From NCBI GenBank assembly GCA_947624305.1, contig CANQKC010000020.1, forward strand, positions 1-47,298: a DNA stretch of 47,298 nt, written 5' to 3'. Positions 15,656-27,040 of the stretch are shown here, in pieces; the stretch's first letter is position 1, and the number at the start of each line of letters is the position of its first letter. This DNA is from an uncultured Monoglobus sp. (lineage in GTDB: Bacteria > Bacillota > Clostridia > Monoglobales > Monoglobaceae). Below the pieces are notes generated by a model. It had not been told where the DNA came from. It saw only the letters and a program-made list of their open reading frames with translations, and did no database searches. The translations under genes were made by a program, and so were the position numbers.

Positions 15656-15775
15656 GTCGGATTTCGGGCCGCAACGGCGCGGCGCGGTGAACTTATCCGA
15701 CAAAAACAAATAATGATTGTTCAATGACGCACAATGGGGTGTGGCTTTATTTGCCTCACCCTTTTTGATTTATTT
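15656..15775 (+). ncRNA. Candidate structured small RNA or leader of unknown family
   Basis: From the expected start the RNA folds as three hairpins: GTCGGAT (15656-15662) with ATCCGAC (15695-15701) enclosing GCCGC-AACGGC-GCGGC; ATTGT with ACAAT around 15717-15737; and a terminator, GGGTG...TGGC with GCC...CACCC followed by TTTTTG near 15740-15770. A second promoter (15797-15826) then serves the flavoprotein genes, so this RNA can be an independent product. I could not match it to 6S, SRP RNA, tmRNA or a riboswitch class I know. Confidence 0.6.
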
Positions 15776-15796
15776 TAAAATTCCGACATTTTGATA

Positions 15797-15826
15797 TTGC
15801 AAACACAGGCGGCATTGTGATATAAT
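15797..15826 (+). promoter_or_regulatory. Promoter of the NfnAB-like operon
   Basis: TTGCAA (15797-15802), 18 bases, TATAAT (15821-15826) with TGA before it (extended -10). A GCGCGC...GCGCGC hairpin lies in the short leader at about 15838-15854. Confidence 0.7.
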
Positions 15827-15880
15827 TTTAAGAGAAAGCGCGCGAAATGCGCGGGCACATAATTTTTGGAGGTGTGGTAA

Positions 15881-16726
15881 TTGTTTAAAATTGTAAAAAA
15901 GCAAGCGCTCAATCCCACCGTTTCGCTGATTGAGGTTGAGGCCCCCTATATCGCCAGAAAGGCGGAGCCGGGCCAGTTCATCATCCTCAGGATCGACGAA
16001 AAAGGCGAGAGAATTCCCTTCACAATAGCGGATTTTGACAGGGAAAAGGGCACGGTAACGGTGATTTTCCAGATCGTCGGCCAGAGCACTCAGCGCTTAA
16101 ACGAGCTGGGTGAAGGCGACTTTATTCAGGATTTCGTGGGCCCTCTGGGCGTCGCGTCAAAGTTTGACGGCGTTAAAAAGGTCGCGGTCATAGGCGGCGG
16201 CCTCGGCACCGCGATCGCGTATCCCCAGGCGAAAAAGCTCCACTCAATGGGAGTCGAGGTCGACATGATCAACGGCTTCCGCAACAAGGAGCTTATTATA
16301 ATCGAGGATCTCTGCGCGGCGGCCTGCGACAATCTTTACACTATGACAGACGACGGCTCGAACGGCAACAAGGGCTTTGTCACCGCGAAGCTTGAGGAGC
16401 TTATCAAGGGCGGCAGAGGCTATGACATGGTCATCGCCATCGGCCCGCTGGTCATGATGAAGGCCGTGTGCGAGCTGACGAAAAAGTATGAGATAAAGAC
16501 CATTGTGAGCATGAACCCGATAATGATCGACGGCACCGGAATGTGCGGCGGCTGCCGCGTTACCGTGGGCGGCGAGACCAAGTTCGCCTGCGTTGACGGC
16601 CCCGACTTTGACGGCCACCTTGTTGACTTTGACAGCGCGATCGCGCGCTCGAGAATGTTCAAAAAGCAGGAGGCGGAGTCGAGCGAGGCGCACAGGTGCA
16701 GATTGGAGGGAATGAAAAATGCCTAA
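15881..16726 (+). CDS. FAD/NAD-binding iron-sulphur subunit, NfnA / PyrK-like
   Basis: A 281-residue ferredoxin-NADP reductase-type protein annotated in related genomes as sulfide/dihydroorotate dehydrogenase-like FAD/NAD-binding subunit. Signatures: FAD site RIPFT (44-48), nucleotide-binding GGGLG (105-109), and the [2Fe-2S] cysteines Cys222, Cys225 and Cys237 in GMCGGCRVTVGG / FACVDGPDFDG. With the following flavoprotein it matches NfnAB, which couples NADH, NADPH and ferredoxin by electron bifurcation. The start is TTG at 15881 with GGAGGTG 8-12 bases upstream. The 3' end overlaps the next gene by 8 bases. Confidence 0.9.
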   Translation: MFKIVKKQALNPTVSLIEVEAPYIARKAEPGQFIILRIDEKGERIPFTIADFDREKGTVTVIFQIVGQSTQRLNELGEGDFIQDFVGPLGVASKFDGVKKVAVIGGGLGTAIAYPQAKKLHSMGVEVDMINGFRNKELIIIEDLCAAACDNLYTMTDDGSNGNKGFVTAKLEELIKGGRGYDMVIAIGPLVMMKAVCELTKKYEIKTIVSMNPIMIDGTGMCGGCRVTVGGETKFACVDGPDFDGHLVDFDSAIARSRMFKKQEAESSEAHRCRLEGMKNA

Positions 16727-18113
16727 CATGTCTTTAAATAAAATCCCCATGCCCGAGCAGGACCCGAACGTGAGGAACAAGAACTTCAAAGAGGTAACTC
16801 TGGGCTACACCGAGGAAATGGCGCTCGAGGAAGCGAAGCGCTGCCTGAGCTGCAAGCACAAGCCGTGCATGCAGGGCTGCCCGGTCATGGTAAAGATACC
16901 AGAGTTCATTGCTCTCGTCGCCGAGGGCAAGTTTGAGGAAGCGTATGAAAAGATCAGCGAGACCAGCTCGCTGCCCGCTATCTGCGGCAGAGTATGTCCG
17001 CAGGAGACGCAGTGCGAGAAATACTGCGTCCGCGGCATAAAGGGCGAGCCCGTGGCTATCGGCCGCCTTGAGCGGTTCGTGGCCGACTGGTATATGAAAA
17101 ACAGAGAGGCGAAGACCGAAAAGCCCGAAAGCAACGGCAAAAAGGTGGCCGTTGTCGGCGCGGGCCCGTCGGGTCTGACCTGCGCGGGCGACCTCGCGAA
17201 GATGGGCTATAAGGTCACGATATTTGAGGCCTTCCACACTCCGGGCGGAGTGCTGGTTTACGGAATTCCCGAATTCCGTCTGCCCAAGGACATCGTCGCC
17301 AAAGAGGTTGACAAGCTCCGCGATCTGGGTGTTGAGATAATGACCGACATGGTCATAGGCAAGGTGCTTTCGGTTGACGAGCTGTTAAACGACGAGGGCT
17401 TTGACGCTGTGTTCATCGGCACAGGCGCTGGACTGCCGAGCTTTATGAGGATAGAGGGCGAGTCGCTGAACGGAGTGTATTCCGCGAACGAGTTCCTGAC
17501 CCGTATAAACCTCATGAAGGCTTATAAGTTCCCGGAATATGACACGCCGATCTACGTCGGCAAAAACGTTGTCGTGGTCGGCGGCGGAAACGTTGCCATG
17601 GACGCGGCGCGCTCGGCCAAGAGACTGGGCGCGGAGAACGTTTACATAGTTTACCGCCGCGGCGAGGAGGAAATGCCGGCGAGAGCCGAGGAGATCCACC
17701 ACGCCAAGCAGGAGGATATAGAGTTTAAGCTGCTCAACAATCCCGTTAAGATCAACGGCGATGACGAGGGCTGGGTCAAGAGCGTAACCTGCGTTAAAAT
17801 GGAGCTCGGCGAGCCCGACGCTTCCGGCAGACGCAGGCCGGTCCCGGTCGAGGGCAGTGAGTTCGACATTGAGGCGGACGTTGTTGTCATCGCGATCGGC
17901 CAGACCCCAAACCCGCTTATCAAGAACACCACCCCGGACCTTGAGACAAACCGCTGGGGCTGCATTGTGGCGAAGGAGGAGACCGGAGCCACGAGCAAGA
18001 AGGGCGTTTACGCCGGCGGCGACGTTGTGACCGGAGCCGCGACGGTTATCCTCGCGATGGGCGCCGGCAAAACCGCCGCCGCCTCAATAGACGAGTATTT
18101 AAGAAACGCGTAA
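16719..18113 (+). CDS. NADPH-dependent glutamate synthase small-subunit-like protein (NfnB-type)
   Basis: A 464-residue flavoprotein homologous to the glutamate synthase beta subunit. Two [4Fe-4S] motifs lie in the N-terminus: Cys42, 45, 50, 54 and Cys89, 93, 99, 103. FAD site GAGPSGLTCAG starts near 147 and the NADPH site GGGNVAMDAARSAKRLG near 288. No large glutamate synthase subunit is encoded nearby, and the partner is the PyrK-like gene just upstream, so NADH-dependent ferredoxin:NADP+ oxidoreductase subunit B is more likely than glutamate synthesis. GGAGG lies 9 bases before the ATG, which overlaps the previous stop, giving translational coupling. Confidence 0.9.
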   Translation: MPNMSLNKIPMPEQDPNVRNKNFKEVTLGYTEEMALEEAKRCLSCKHKPCMQGCPVMVKIPEFIALVAEGKFEEAYEKISETSSLPAICGRVCPQETQCEKYCVRGIKGEPVAIGRLERFVADWYMKNREAKTEKPESNGKKVAVVGAGPSGLTCAGDLAKMGYKVTIFEAFHTPGGVLVYGIPEFRLPKDIVAKEVDKLRDLGVEIMTDMVIGKVLSVDELLNDEGFDAVFIGTGAGLPSFMRIEGESLNGVYSANEFLTRINLMKAYKFPEYDTPIYVGKNVVVVGGGNVAMDAARSAKRLGAENVYIVYRRGEEEMPARAEEIHHAKQEDIEFKLLNNPVKINGDDEGWVKSVTCVKMELGEPDASGRRRPVPVEGSEFDIEADVVVIAIGQTPNPLIKNTTPDLETNRWGCIVAKEETGATSKKGVYAGGDVVTGAATVILAMGAGKTAAASIDEYLRNA

Positions 18114-19874
<1,761 letters not shown>

Positions 19875-19897
19875 TTAACGCAAAATCCTACATCACG

Positions 19898-19930
19898 ACA
19901 AGGCGCTCCGTTCAAGGGCGCCTTGTTTTG
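19898..19930 (+). terminator. gdhA terminator
   Basis: ACAAGGCGC (19898-19906) pairs perfectly with GCGCCTTGT (19918-19926), followed by TTTG. Confidence 0.85.
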
Positions 19931-19962
19931 CGTAAAATCCGTGAAATTTTACATAAACGGAA

Positions 19963-19991
19963 TTGATTTCTTATAAAGTTTGTGATAAAAT
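19963..19991 (+). promoter_or_regulatory. sigH promoter
   Basis: TTGATT (19963-19968), 17 bases, TAAAAT (19986-19991), with TGTGA immediately before the -10. Confidence 0.55.
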
Positions 19992-20027
19992 TAGTTTAAT
20001 ACTAAACTGCGGAGGTTGTAAGACGAA

Positions 20028-20648
20028 ATGCTGAACACCGTGCCGATAGGCCAAAGCTTTTACGGACAATTTACCGACGAGGAACTGGCCGCGCGCGCGA
20101 AAACAGACCGCGCGGCGGCGGATTTCCTGTTAAACAAATATAAGAATATGGTTCGCTCCCGCGCGAAGGCTTATTTCCTCGCCGGGGGCGACAGCGACGA
20201 TCTCGTCCAGGAGGGCATGATCGGCCTTTTTAACGCGGTCCGCGACTATAACCCCGACAAAGAGGCGTCGTTTTCGAGCTTCGCGGAGCTCTGCGTGAGA
20301 CGGCAGATCTTCACCGCGATAAAGACAGCGGGGCGGCAGAAGCACATTCCCCTCAACACATACGTTTCGCTCAACAAGCCGATAGACGACGAGCAGCCCG
20401 ATATAACTCTGTCAGACACGATCGCGGGCCCGGTTCTGTCAGATCCCGAAACGTTGTATATCAGAAACGAAAACCTGCGCGCGGTCGAGGCCGAGATAGA
20501 TGAAAAGCTGACCGATCTTGAAAAGCGCGTGCTTATTCTCCACCTTCAGGGCATGTCATACAGCGAGATTTCCGAGATAATCGACAAGCCCGCAAAATCT
20601 ATCGACAACGCGCTGCAGCGAATAAAGAAAAAGCTGGACGAGAGTTAG
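20028..20648 (+). CDS. sigH: RNA polymerase sporulation sigma factor SigH
   Basis: A 206-residue sigma-70 family factor that in endospore formers drives the transition to sporulation. Region 2 is clear: DDLVQEGMIGLFNAVRDYNP near residue 57, then SFAELCVRRQIFTAIKTA; region 4 is LTDLEKRVLILHLQGMSYSEIS followed by a DNA-binding helix near 180. The opening and QKHIPLNTYVSLNKP are typical of SigH rather than SigF/SigG. An in-frame TAA four codons upstream fixes the ATG at 20028, with GGAGG 12 bases before it, slightly far. Presence of SigH implies a sporulating or formerly sporulating host. Terminator at 20628 overlaps the 3' end. Confidence 0.93.
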   Translation: MLNTVPIGQSFYGQFTDEELAARAKTDRAAADFLLNKYKNMVRSRAKAYFLAGGDSDDLVQEGMIGLFNAVRDYNPDKEASFSSFAELCVRRQIFTAIKTAGRQKHIPLNTYVSLNKPIDDEQPDITLSDTIAGPVLSDPETLYIRNENLRAVEAEIDEKLTDLEKRVLILHLQGMSYSEISEIIDKPAKSIDNALQRIKKKLDES

Positions 20649-20669
20649 TAACCGTTCAGCTTTTTGTTT
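20628..20669 (+). terminator. sigH terminator overlapping the stop codon
   Basis: AAAAAGCTGGACG (20628-20640) pairs with CGTTCAGCTTTTT (20653-20665): a 13-bp stem whose left arm is the last coding segment of sigH. Confidence 0.8.
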
Positions 20670-20833
20670 GCAAAATATCTGTAATTTTATGCTTAAAATT
20701 GCTTAAATTTTGATTTTTTTCAAATCACAAAAATCCGAAATTGTCAAGCATAAATTTCAAAAATATTAAAATTCAAATACAGTTACGTTAAACTTATATT
20801 ATTTTCCACCGCTCAAAACCGCCGTAAAATAAG

Positions 20834-20916
20834 TTATCAACAGAGTTATCCACGTTATCCACCGATTTTGGTGTGCGAAATCTGTCAAAAAACCCCTTTT
20901 TTAAAAGTTATCCACA
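20834..20916 (+). promoter_or_regulatory. Cluster of four DnaA-box-like 9-mers
   Basis: TTATCAACA (20834-20842), TTATCCACG (20846-20854), TTATCCACC (20855-20863) and TTATCCACA (20908-20916), all on the plus strand, in a 490-base AT-rich gene-free stretch. The last is the perfect DnaA box; boxes two and three abut head to tail. This could be a DnaA-binding regulatory or titration site, or part of an origin; no dnaA/dnaN genes are in view. Confidence 0.65.
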
Positions 20917-21074
20917 ATTAACGTTTTTACGGCATTTTTACAAGTATGTTAATTCGGAGACAATCCGATACGTCAGTTCGTACATCAAAGTGACAGTTAT
21001 AAAATACCAGAAATTACTGAAATATTGTCATAGAAATATTTTTCGGAAAATTTCAAATAATATATAAAATACTA

Positions 21075-21103
21075 TTGACATATACCCGCCGGGGGTATAT
21101 AAT
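21075..21103 (+). promoter_or_regulatory. csoR-copA promoter
   Basis: TTGACA (21075-21080), 17 bases, TATAAT (21098-21103). The whole spacer is occupied by the first CsoR operator, so bound repressor would block polymerase. Confidence 0.9.
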
Positions 21104-21127
21104 ATCAATATACCCCCAAGGGGTATA
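21081..21127 (+). promoter_or_regulatory. Two CsoR operators
   Basis: Two 19-bp inverted repeats with the arms TATACCC / GGGTATA: 21081-21099 in the promoter spacer and 21109-21127 between the -10 and the ribosome site. They have the G-run/C-run palindrome form known for CsoR-family operators. The pair suggests two repressor oligomers binding around the start site. Confidence 0.85.
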
Positions 21128-21140
21128 AAGGAGTGATATT

Positions 21141-21440
21141 ATGTGCGAATGTGAATGTTCTCATAAGACAAAAAAGCGGAGCGAGGAGGAGTACAAGAGC
21201 CTCATCAACCGCTTAAGCCGCATTGAGGGGCAGATACGCGGCTTAAAAGGCATGGTTGAGCGCGACGCGTACTGCCCGGATATTCTGGTTCAGGCCTCGG
21301 CGGTCAGCGCCGCGCTGAGCGCGTTTAACCGCGAGCTGCTTTCGAGCCATATTAAAAGCTGCGTCGTGAATGACATCAGAGAGGGCAAAGACGAGACGAT
21401 AGACGAGCTGCTTGAGACATTGCGGAAATTGATGAAATAG
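21141..21440 (+). CDS. csoR: Copper-sensing transcriptional repressor CsoR
   Basis: A 99-residue all-helical repressor that releases DNA when it binds Cu(I). The copper ligands are in place: Cys45, His70 and Cys74, with the family sequence RLSRIEGQIRGLKGMVE before them. An extra CECECSH cluster at the very N-terminus could add metal binding. AAGGAG lies upstream of the ATG. It is the first gene of an operon with the copper ATPase 11 bases downstream and should autoregulate through the two operators. Confidence 0.93.
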   Translation: MCECECSHKTKKRSEEEYKSLINRLSRIEGQIRGLKGMVERDAYCPDILVQASAVSAALSAFNRELLSSHIKSCVVNDIREGKDETIDELLETLRKLMK

Positions 21441-21451
21441 GGGTGATATAA

Positions 21452-23971
21452 TTGCGTCAATATAATGTGACGGGAATGAGCTGCGCCGCTTGCAGCGCGA
21501 GGGTCGAGAAGGCCGTCTCAAAGGTTGACGGCGTGACCTCGTGCTCGGTTAGCCTGCTGACAAACTCGATGGGCGTTGAGGGAACAGCGAGCCCGGAATC
21601 GGTCATCGCGGCTGTCAAGGCCGCGGGCTACGGCGCGTCGCTCAAGGGCGCGGAGGCAAAAAAAGAGGCGGAGGAGGATATAACCGACGCGGGCTTCCGC
21701 GCGCTCAGGTCGCGGCTTTTGTGGTCGCTCGGATTTCTGATCGCGCTGATGTATATTTCTATGGGCCACATGATGTGGAACTGGCCGCTGCCGTCGTTTT
21801 TGGCCGATAACCATGTGGCGATGGGGCTTGTTCAGCTTCTTCTGACCGAGATCATCATGGTTATCAACGGCAGGTTTTTCATAAGCGGATTTAAGGGGCT
21901 TATTCACGGCGCGCCGAACATGGACACATTGGTCGCGTTGGGCGCCGGGGCCTCGTTCATATACAGCGCCTACGCGCTTTTCGCGATGACCGCGGCGCAG
22001 GCCGCAATGGATCACGAGGCGGTCATGGGCTACATGCACGAGTTTTATTTTGAGTCCGCGGCGATGATTTTGACGCTTATAACCGTCGGAAAAATGCTTG
22101 AGGCGCGCAGCAAGGGCAAAACGACCGACGCGCTGCGCGGGCTTATGGATCTCGCGCCGAAGACCGCGGTTGTGCTTCGCGGCGGAGCCGAGACCGAAGT
22201 TCCGATCGAGGAGGTAAGCGTCGGCGACATATTTGTTGTTCGTCCGGGCGGCAGCATACCGGTCGACGGAATTGTTGTCGAGGGCGAAAGCGCGGTCAAC
22301 GAGTCGGCACTGACCGGCGAGAGCATACCGGTCGACAAAAGCGCGGGAAGCACGGTCAGCGCGGCCACGGTCAACACCTCGGGATTTTTGAAGTGCCGCG
22401 CCGCAAGGGTCGGCGAGGACACTACACTCTCACAGATAATAAAAATGGTGAGCGACGCGGCGGCGACCAAAGCGCCGATCGCGAAGGTGGCCGACAAGGT
22501 CTCGGGCGTGTTTGTGCCGACGGTTATCACGATCGCGGTCATCGTAACCGCGATATGGCTGATCGCGGGTCAGAACGTCGGCTTCGCGCTGGCGCGCGGT
22601 ATTTCGGTGCTTGTTATAAGCTGCCCGTGCGCGCTCGGCCTCGCCACTCCGGTCGCGATAATGGTCGGCAGCGGAGTTGGAGCGAGAAACGGAATATTGT
22701 TTAAAACCGCAGTTTCGCTTGAGGAAACCGGAAAATCAAAGATCGCCGTGCTTGACAAGACGGGCACGATCACCAAGGGCGAGCCGCGCGTAACGGACAT
22801 CCTCGCGGCGGAAAACGTGAGCGAAAATGAGCTTTTGAGCCTCGCCTGCGCTTTGGAGAGCGCAAGCGAGCACCCGCTTTCAAAGGCGGTCATAAGCCGC
22901 GGCGCGGAGCTCGGGATCAAGCCCGAAGCGGTCAGCGGATTTAAGGCCCTGCCGGGCAGCGGGCTTGAGGCGGAGCTCGGCGGAAAAACGCTGCGCGGCG
23001 GCAATCTTAAATATATAAGCGGATTTTCCGAAATACCTTCGGATATAGACGCCGCCGCGAAAAATTTCGCCGAGCAGGGAAAAACGCCGCTGTTTTTCGC
23101 GGAGGATAACAGACTGCTGGGCGTTATCGCGGTCGCGGACGTGATAAAAGAGGACAGCCCGACGGCGATAGCCGAGCTTCGGGATATGGGGATCGAGGTT
23201 GTTATGTTGACCGGCGACAACGAGCAAACGGCGAGAGCGATCGGCGCTCAAACCGGAGTTGACCGCGTTATAGCCGGAGTTATGCCCGACGGCAAGGAGA
23301 GCGTCGTACGCGGGCTCCGCGAAAAAGGGAAGGTCCTCATGGCGGGAGACGGAATTAACGACGCCCCCGCGCTGACGAGAGCCGATACCGGAATGGCCGT
23401 GGGCGCCGGAACCGACATTGCGATCGACGCGGCTGACGTGGTGCTGATGAACAGCAGCCTTTCGGATGTTCCCGCGGCGATAAGACTGAGCCGCGCCACG
23501 CTGAGGAATATTCACGAAAATCTTTTCTGGGCGTTTATTTATAACATAATCGGCATACCGCTCGCGGCGGGAGTTCTGATACCCGTGTTCGGGCTTAAGC
23601 TCAACCCGATGTTCGCGGCGGCCGCGATGAGCCTTTCAAGCTTCTGCGTCGTCACCAACGCACTGAGGCTCAACTTTGTGAGGATAAAAAAGAAGGCTCC
23701 CGACGGAGTTTCGCGAACTTCTGAACCGAAAAATAAAATAAATATTAATAATAAACTGGAGGTAGATCTTATGGAAAAGACGATCAAAATCGAGGGCATG
23801 ATGTGCCCGCACTGCGAGGCTGCCGTAAAGGGCGCGCTCGAGGAGCTGCCCGGCGTTGAGTCGGCTGTCGCGAGCCACACCGCCGGAAACGCGGTAGTGA
23901 CATTGAGCGCCGATGTTTCGGACGATGTCCTGAAGCAGGCGATCGAGGCCAAAGGCTACAAGGTCGTGTAA
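21452..23971 (+). CDS. copA: Copper-exporting P1B-type ATPase CopA with C-terminal CopZ-like domain
   Basis: An 839-residue Cu(I) efflux pump of the cell membrane. An N-terminal metal-binding domain carries GMSCAAC (Cys11, Cys14). The transport motif SCPCALGLATP lies near 390, TGES near 290, the phosphorylated Asp in DKTGTITKG near 436, SEHPLSKAV near 475 and GDGINDAPAL near 633. The usual end (LRLNFVRIKKKA) is followed without a stop by about 24 residues rich in Asn/Lys/Ile and then a complete second metal-binding domain with CPHC near 787. That part has its own ribosome site and start (see the nested copZ entry). The start is TTG at 21452 with AGGGGTG upstream. Operon with csoR. Confidence 0.95.
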   Translation: MRQYNVTGMSCAACSARVEKAVSKVDGVTSCSVSLLTNSMGVEGTASPESVIAAVKAAGYGASLKGAEAKKEAEEDITDAGFRALRSRLLWSLGFLIALMYISMGHMMWNWPLPSFLADNHVAMGLVQLLLTEIIMVINGRFFISGFKGLIHGAPNMDTLVALGAGASFIYSAYALFAMTAAQAAMDHEAVMGYMHEFYFESAAMILTLITVGKMLEARSKGKTTDALRGLMDLAPKTAVVLRGGAETEVPIEEVSVGDIFVVRPGGSIPVDGIVVEGESAVNESALTGESIPVDKSAGSTVSAATVNTSGFLKCRAARVGEDTTLSQIIKMVSDAAATKAPIAKVADKVSGVFVPTVITIAVIVTAIWLIAGQNVGFALARGISVLVISCPCALGLATPVAIMVGSGVGARNGILFKTAVSLEETGKSKIAVLDKTGTITKGEPRVTDILAAENVSENELLSLACALESASEHPLSKAVISRGAELGIKPEAVSGFKALPGSGLEAELGGKTLRGGNLKYISGFSEIPSDIDAAAKNFAEQGKTPLFFAEDNRLLGVIAVADVIKEDSPTAIAELRDMGIEVVMLTGDNEQTARAIGAQTGVDRVIAGVMPDGKESVVRGLREKGKVLMAGDGINDAPALTRADTGMAVGAGTDIAIDAADVVLMNSSLSDVPAAIRLSRATLRNIHENLFWAFIYNIIGIPLAAGVLIPVFGLKLNPMFAAAAMSLSSFCVVTNALRLNFVRIKKKAPDGVSRTSEPKNKININNKLEVDLMEKTIKIEGMMCPHCEAAVKGALEELPGVESAVASHTAGNAVVTLSADVSDDVLKQAIEAKGYKVV
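23771..23971 (+). CDS. copZ: Nested copper chaperone CopZ, in frame with copA
   Basis: Bases 23771-23971 encode a complete 66-residue heavy-metal-associated domain (MEKTIKIEGMMCPHCEAAV...), the size of a free CopZ that carries Cu(I) to CopA. GGAGG at 23758-23762 lies 8 bases before its ATG, and the preceding 65 bases look like an AT-rich intergenic spacer. The copA frame nevertheless has no stop before it. Both a CopA-CopZ fusion and a separate CopZ are therefore expected. Independent translation is inference from the ribosome site. Confidence 0.72.
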   Translation: MEKTIKIEGMMCPHCEAAVKGALEELPGVESAVASHTAGNAVVTLSADVSDDVLKQAIEAKGYKVV

Positions 23972-23978
23972 GAAAAGC

Positions 23979-24012
23979 AAAAGGCCCGCCGATACGCGTC
24001 GGCGGGCCTTTT
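23979..24012. terminator. Bidirectional terminator between copA and tyrS
   Basis: AAAAGGCCCGCCGA (23979-23992) pairs perfectly with TCGGCGGGCCTTTT (23999-24012): a 14-bp stem with T-runs on both sides, serving two convergent operons. Confidence 0.93.
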
Positions 24013-24016
24013 GTTT

Positions 24017-25241
24017 CTATTTTTTTGTTATTTTGAGGAAGGTTTTTTTGCCCTTTTTAACAATCATTTCTCCGTCGCCGAAGTAGGAATTGTCGATCAC
24101 CGTTCCTATATCCTTGACCTTTTCGCCGTTGACAGAAAGGCCGTTCTGCTGAATGAGGCGTCTGCCCTCGCCCTTTGACGGAATGAGCTTCACCTGAAGC
24201 AGCAGGTCGAGAATGTTTATTCCCGCCTCGATCTGTGATGTGTCAACCTCGGCGGAGGGCATGTTGGCTGTGTTTCCGCCGCCGCCAAATATCGCCATGG
24301 CCGCGTCGTTGGCCTTTTTCGCCTCTTCCTCGCCGTGAACCATTTTTGTCACTTCGTAGGCCAGAACGCACTTGACTTTGTTAAGCTCGGCGCCCTCGCA
24401 CTTCTCGTACTCGGCGATCTGCTCCATAGGCAGGAAGGTAACGAGCTTCAAAAGTCTGATAACGTCCGCGTCGTCCACGTTTCTCCAGTATTGATAGAAC
24501 TCATAGGGCGAAACCTTTTCGGGGTCGAGCCATAGCGCGCCTTTTTCGGTCTTGCCCATCTTTTTGCCCTCGCTCGTGGTCAGCAGCGTGAATGTCATGC
24601 CGTATGCCTGTTTGCCGTCCTTGCGGCGGATGAGCTCGATGCCGCCGATAATGTTTGACCACTGATCATCGCCGCCGAACTCCATGATCGCGCCGTAGTC
24701 CTTGTGCAGCTTATAGAAATCGTAGCCCTGCATCAGCATGTAGTTAAACTCAAGGAATGAGAGTCCCTTTTCAAGGCGGGTCTTGAAGCACTCCGCGGTC
24801 AGCATTCTGTTTACCGAGAAGTGAACGCCCACCTCGCGCAGGAAGTCGATATAGTTTAAATTAAGCAGCCAGTCGGCGTTGTTAACCATGATCGCCTTTT
24901 CGCCGTCAAAGTCGATAAACTTTGACATCTGCTTTTTGAAGTTTTCGGCGTTGCGGCTGATCTCCTCCTGCGAGATCATCGGCCTCATGTCGGCCTTGCC
25001 GGTGGGATCGCCGACCATAGTTGTTCCGCCGCCCAGAAGCACGATCGGTCTGTGGCCCGCGTTCTGCATATGCTTCATAACTATGAGCTGCATAAAGTGG
25101 CCGATATGCAGGCTGTCAGCCGTGGGGTCAAAGCCGATATAGAACGTGATCTTTTCCTTGCCCAGCAGCTCTCTTATCTCTTCCTCGTGTGTGGTCTGCG
25201 CGATAAGACCGCGCTCCTTCAGAATATCAAAAACGTTTCTC

Positions 25242-25249
<8 letters not shown>
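24017..25249 (-). CDS. tyrS: Tyrosyl-tRNA synthetase
   Basis: A 410-residue class I aminoacyl-tRNA synthetase charging tRNA-Tyr. HIGH motif at residues 48-51 (LHIGHFMQ), KMSKS-type loop KMGKT at 230-234, and a C-terminal S4 RNA-binding domain ([25 protein letters not shown]). AAGGAG lies 7 bases before the ATG, which overlaps the aspS stop by 8 bases. It is the last gene of a six-gene operon. No T-box leader precedes it, unlike many Firmicutes tyrS genes. Confidence 0.97.
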
Positions 25250-27038
<1,789 letters not shown>

Positions 27039-27040
27039 AA

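Noticed and set aside
15656..15775. 6S RNA or tetrahydrofolate riboswitch
   Set aside because: Too short for 6S and lacking its central bubble; GCGCGGTGAA resembles one strand of the folate aptamer, but the rest of that fold is missing.
20834..20916. Outright call of oriC
   Set aside because: No dnaA, dnaN, gyrB or rpmH neighbours; only the boxes are seen, so a DnaA-binding cluster is claimed and no more.
20873..21067. 64-codon plus-strand frame in the DnaA-box region
   Set aside because: Very AT-rich, no ATG with ribosome site, no conserved features.
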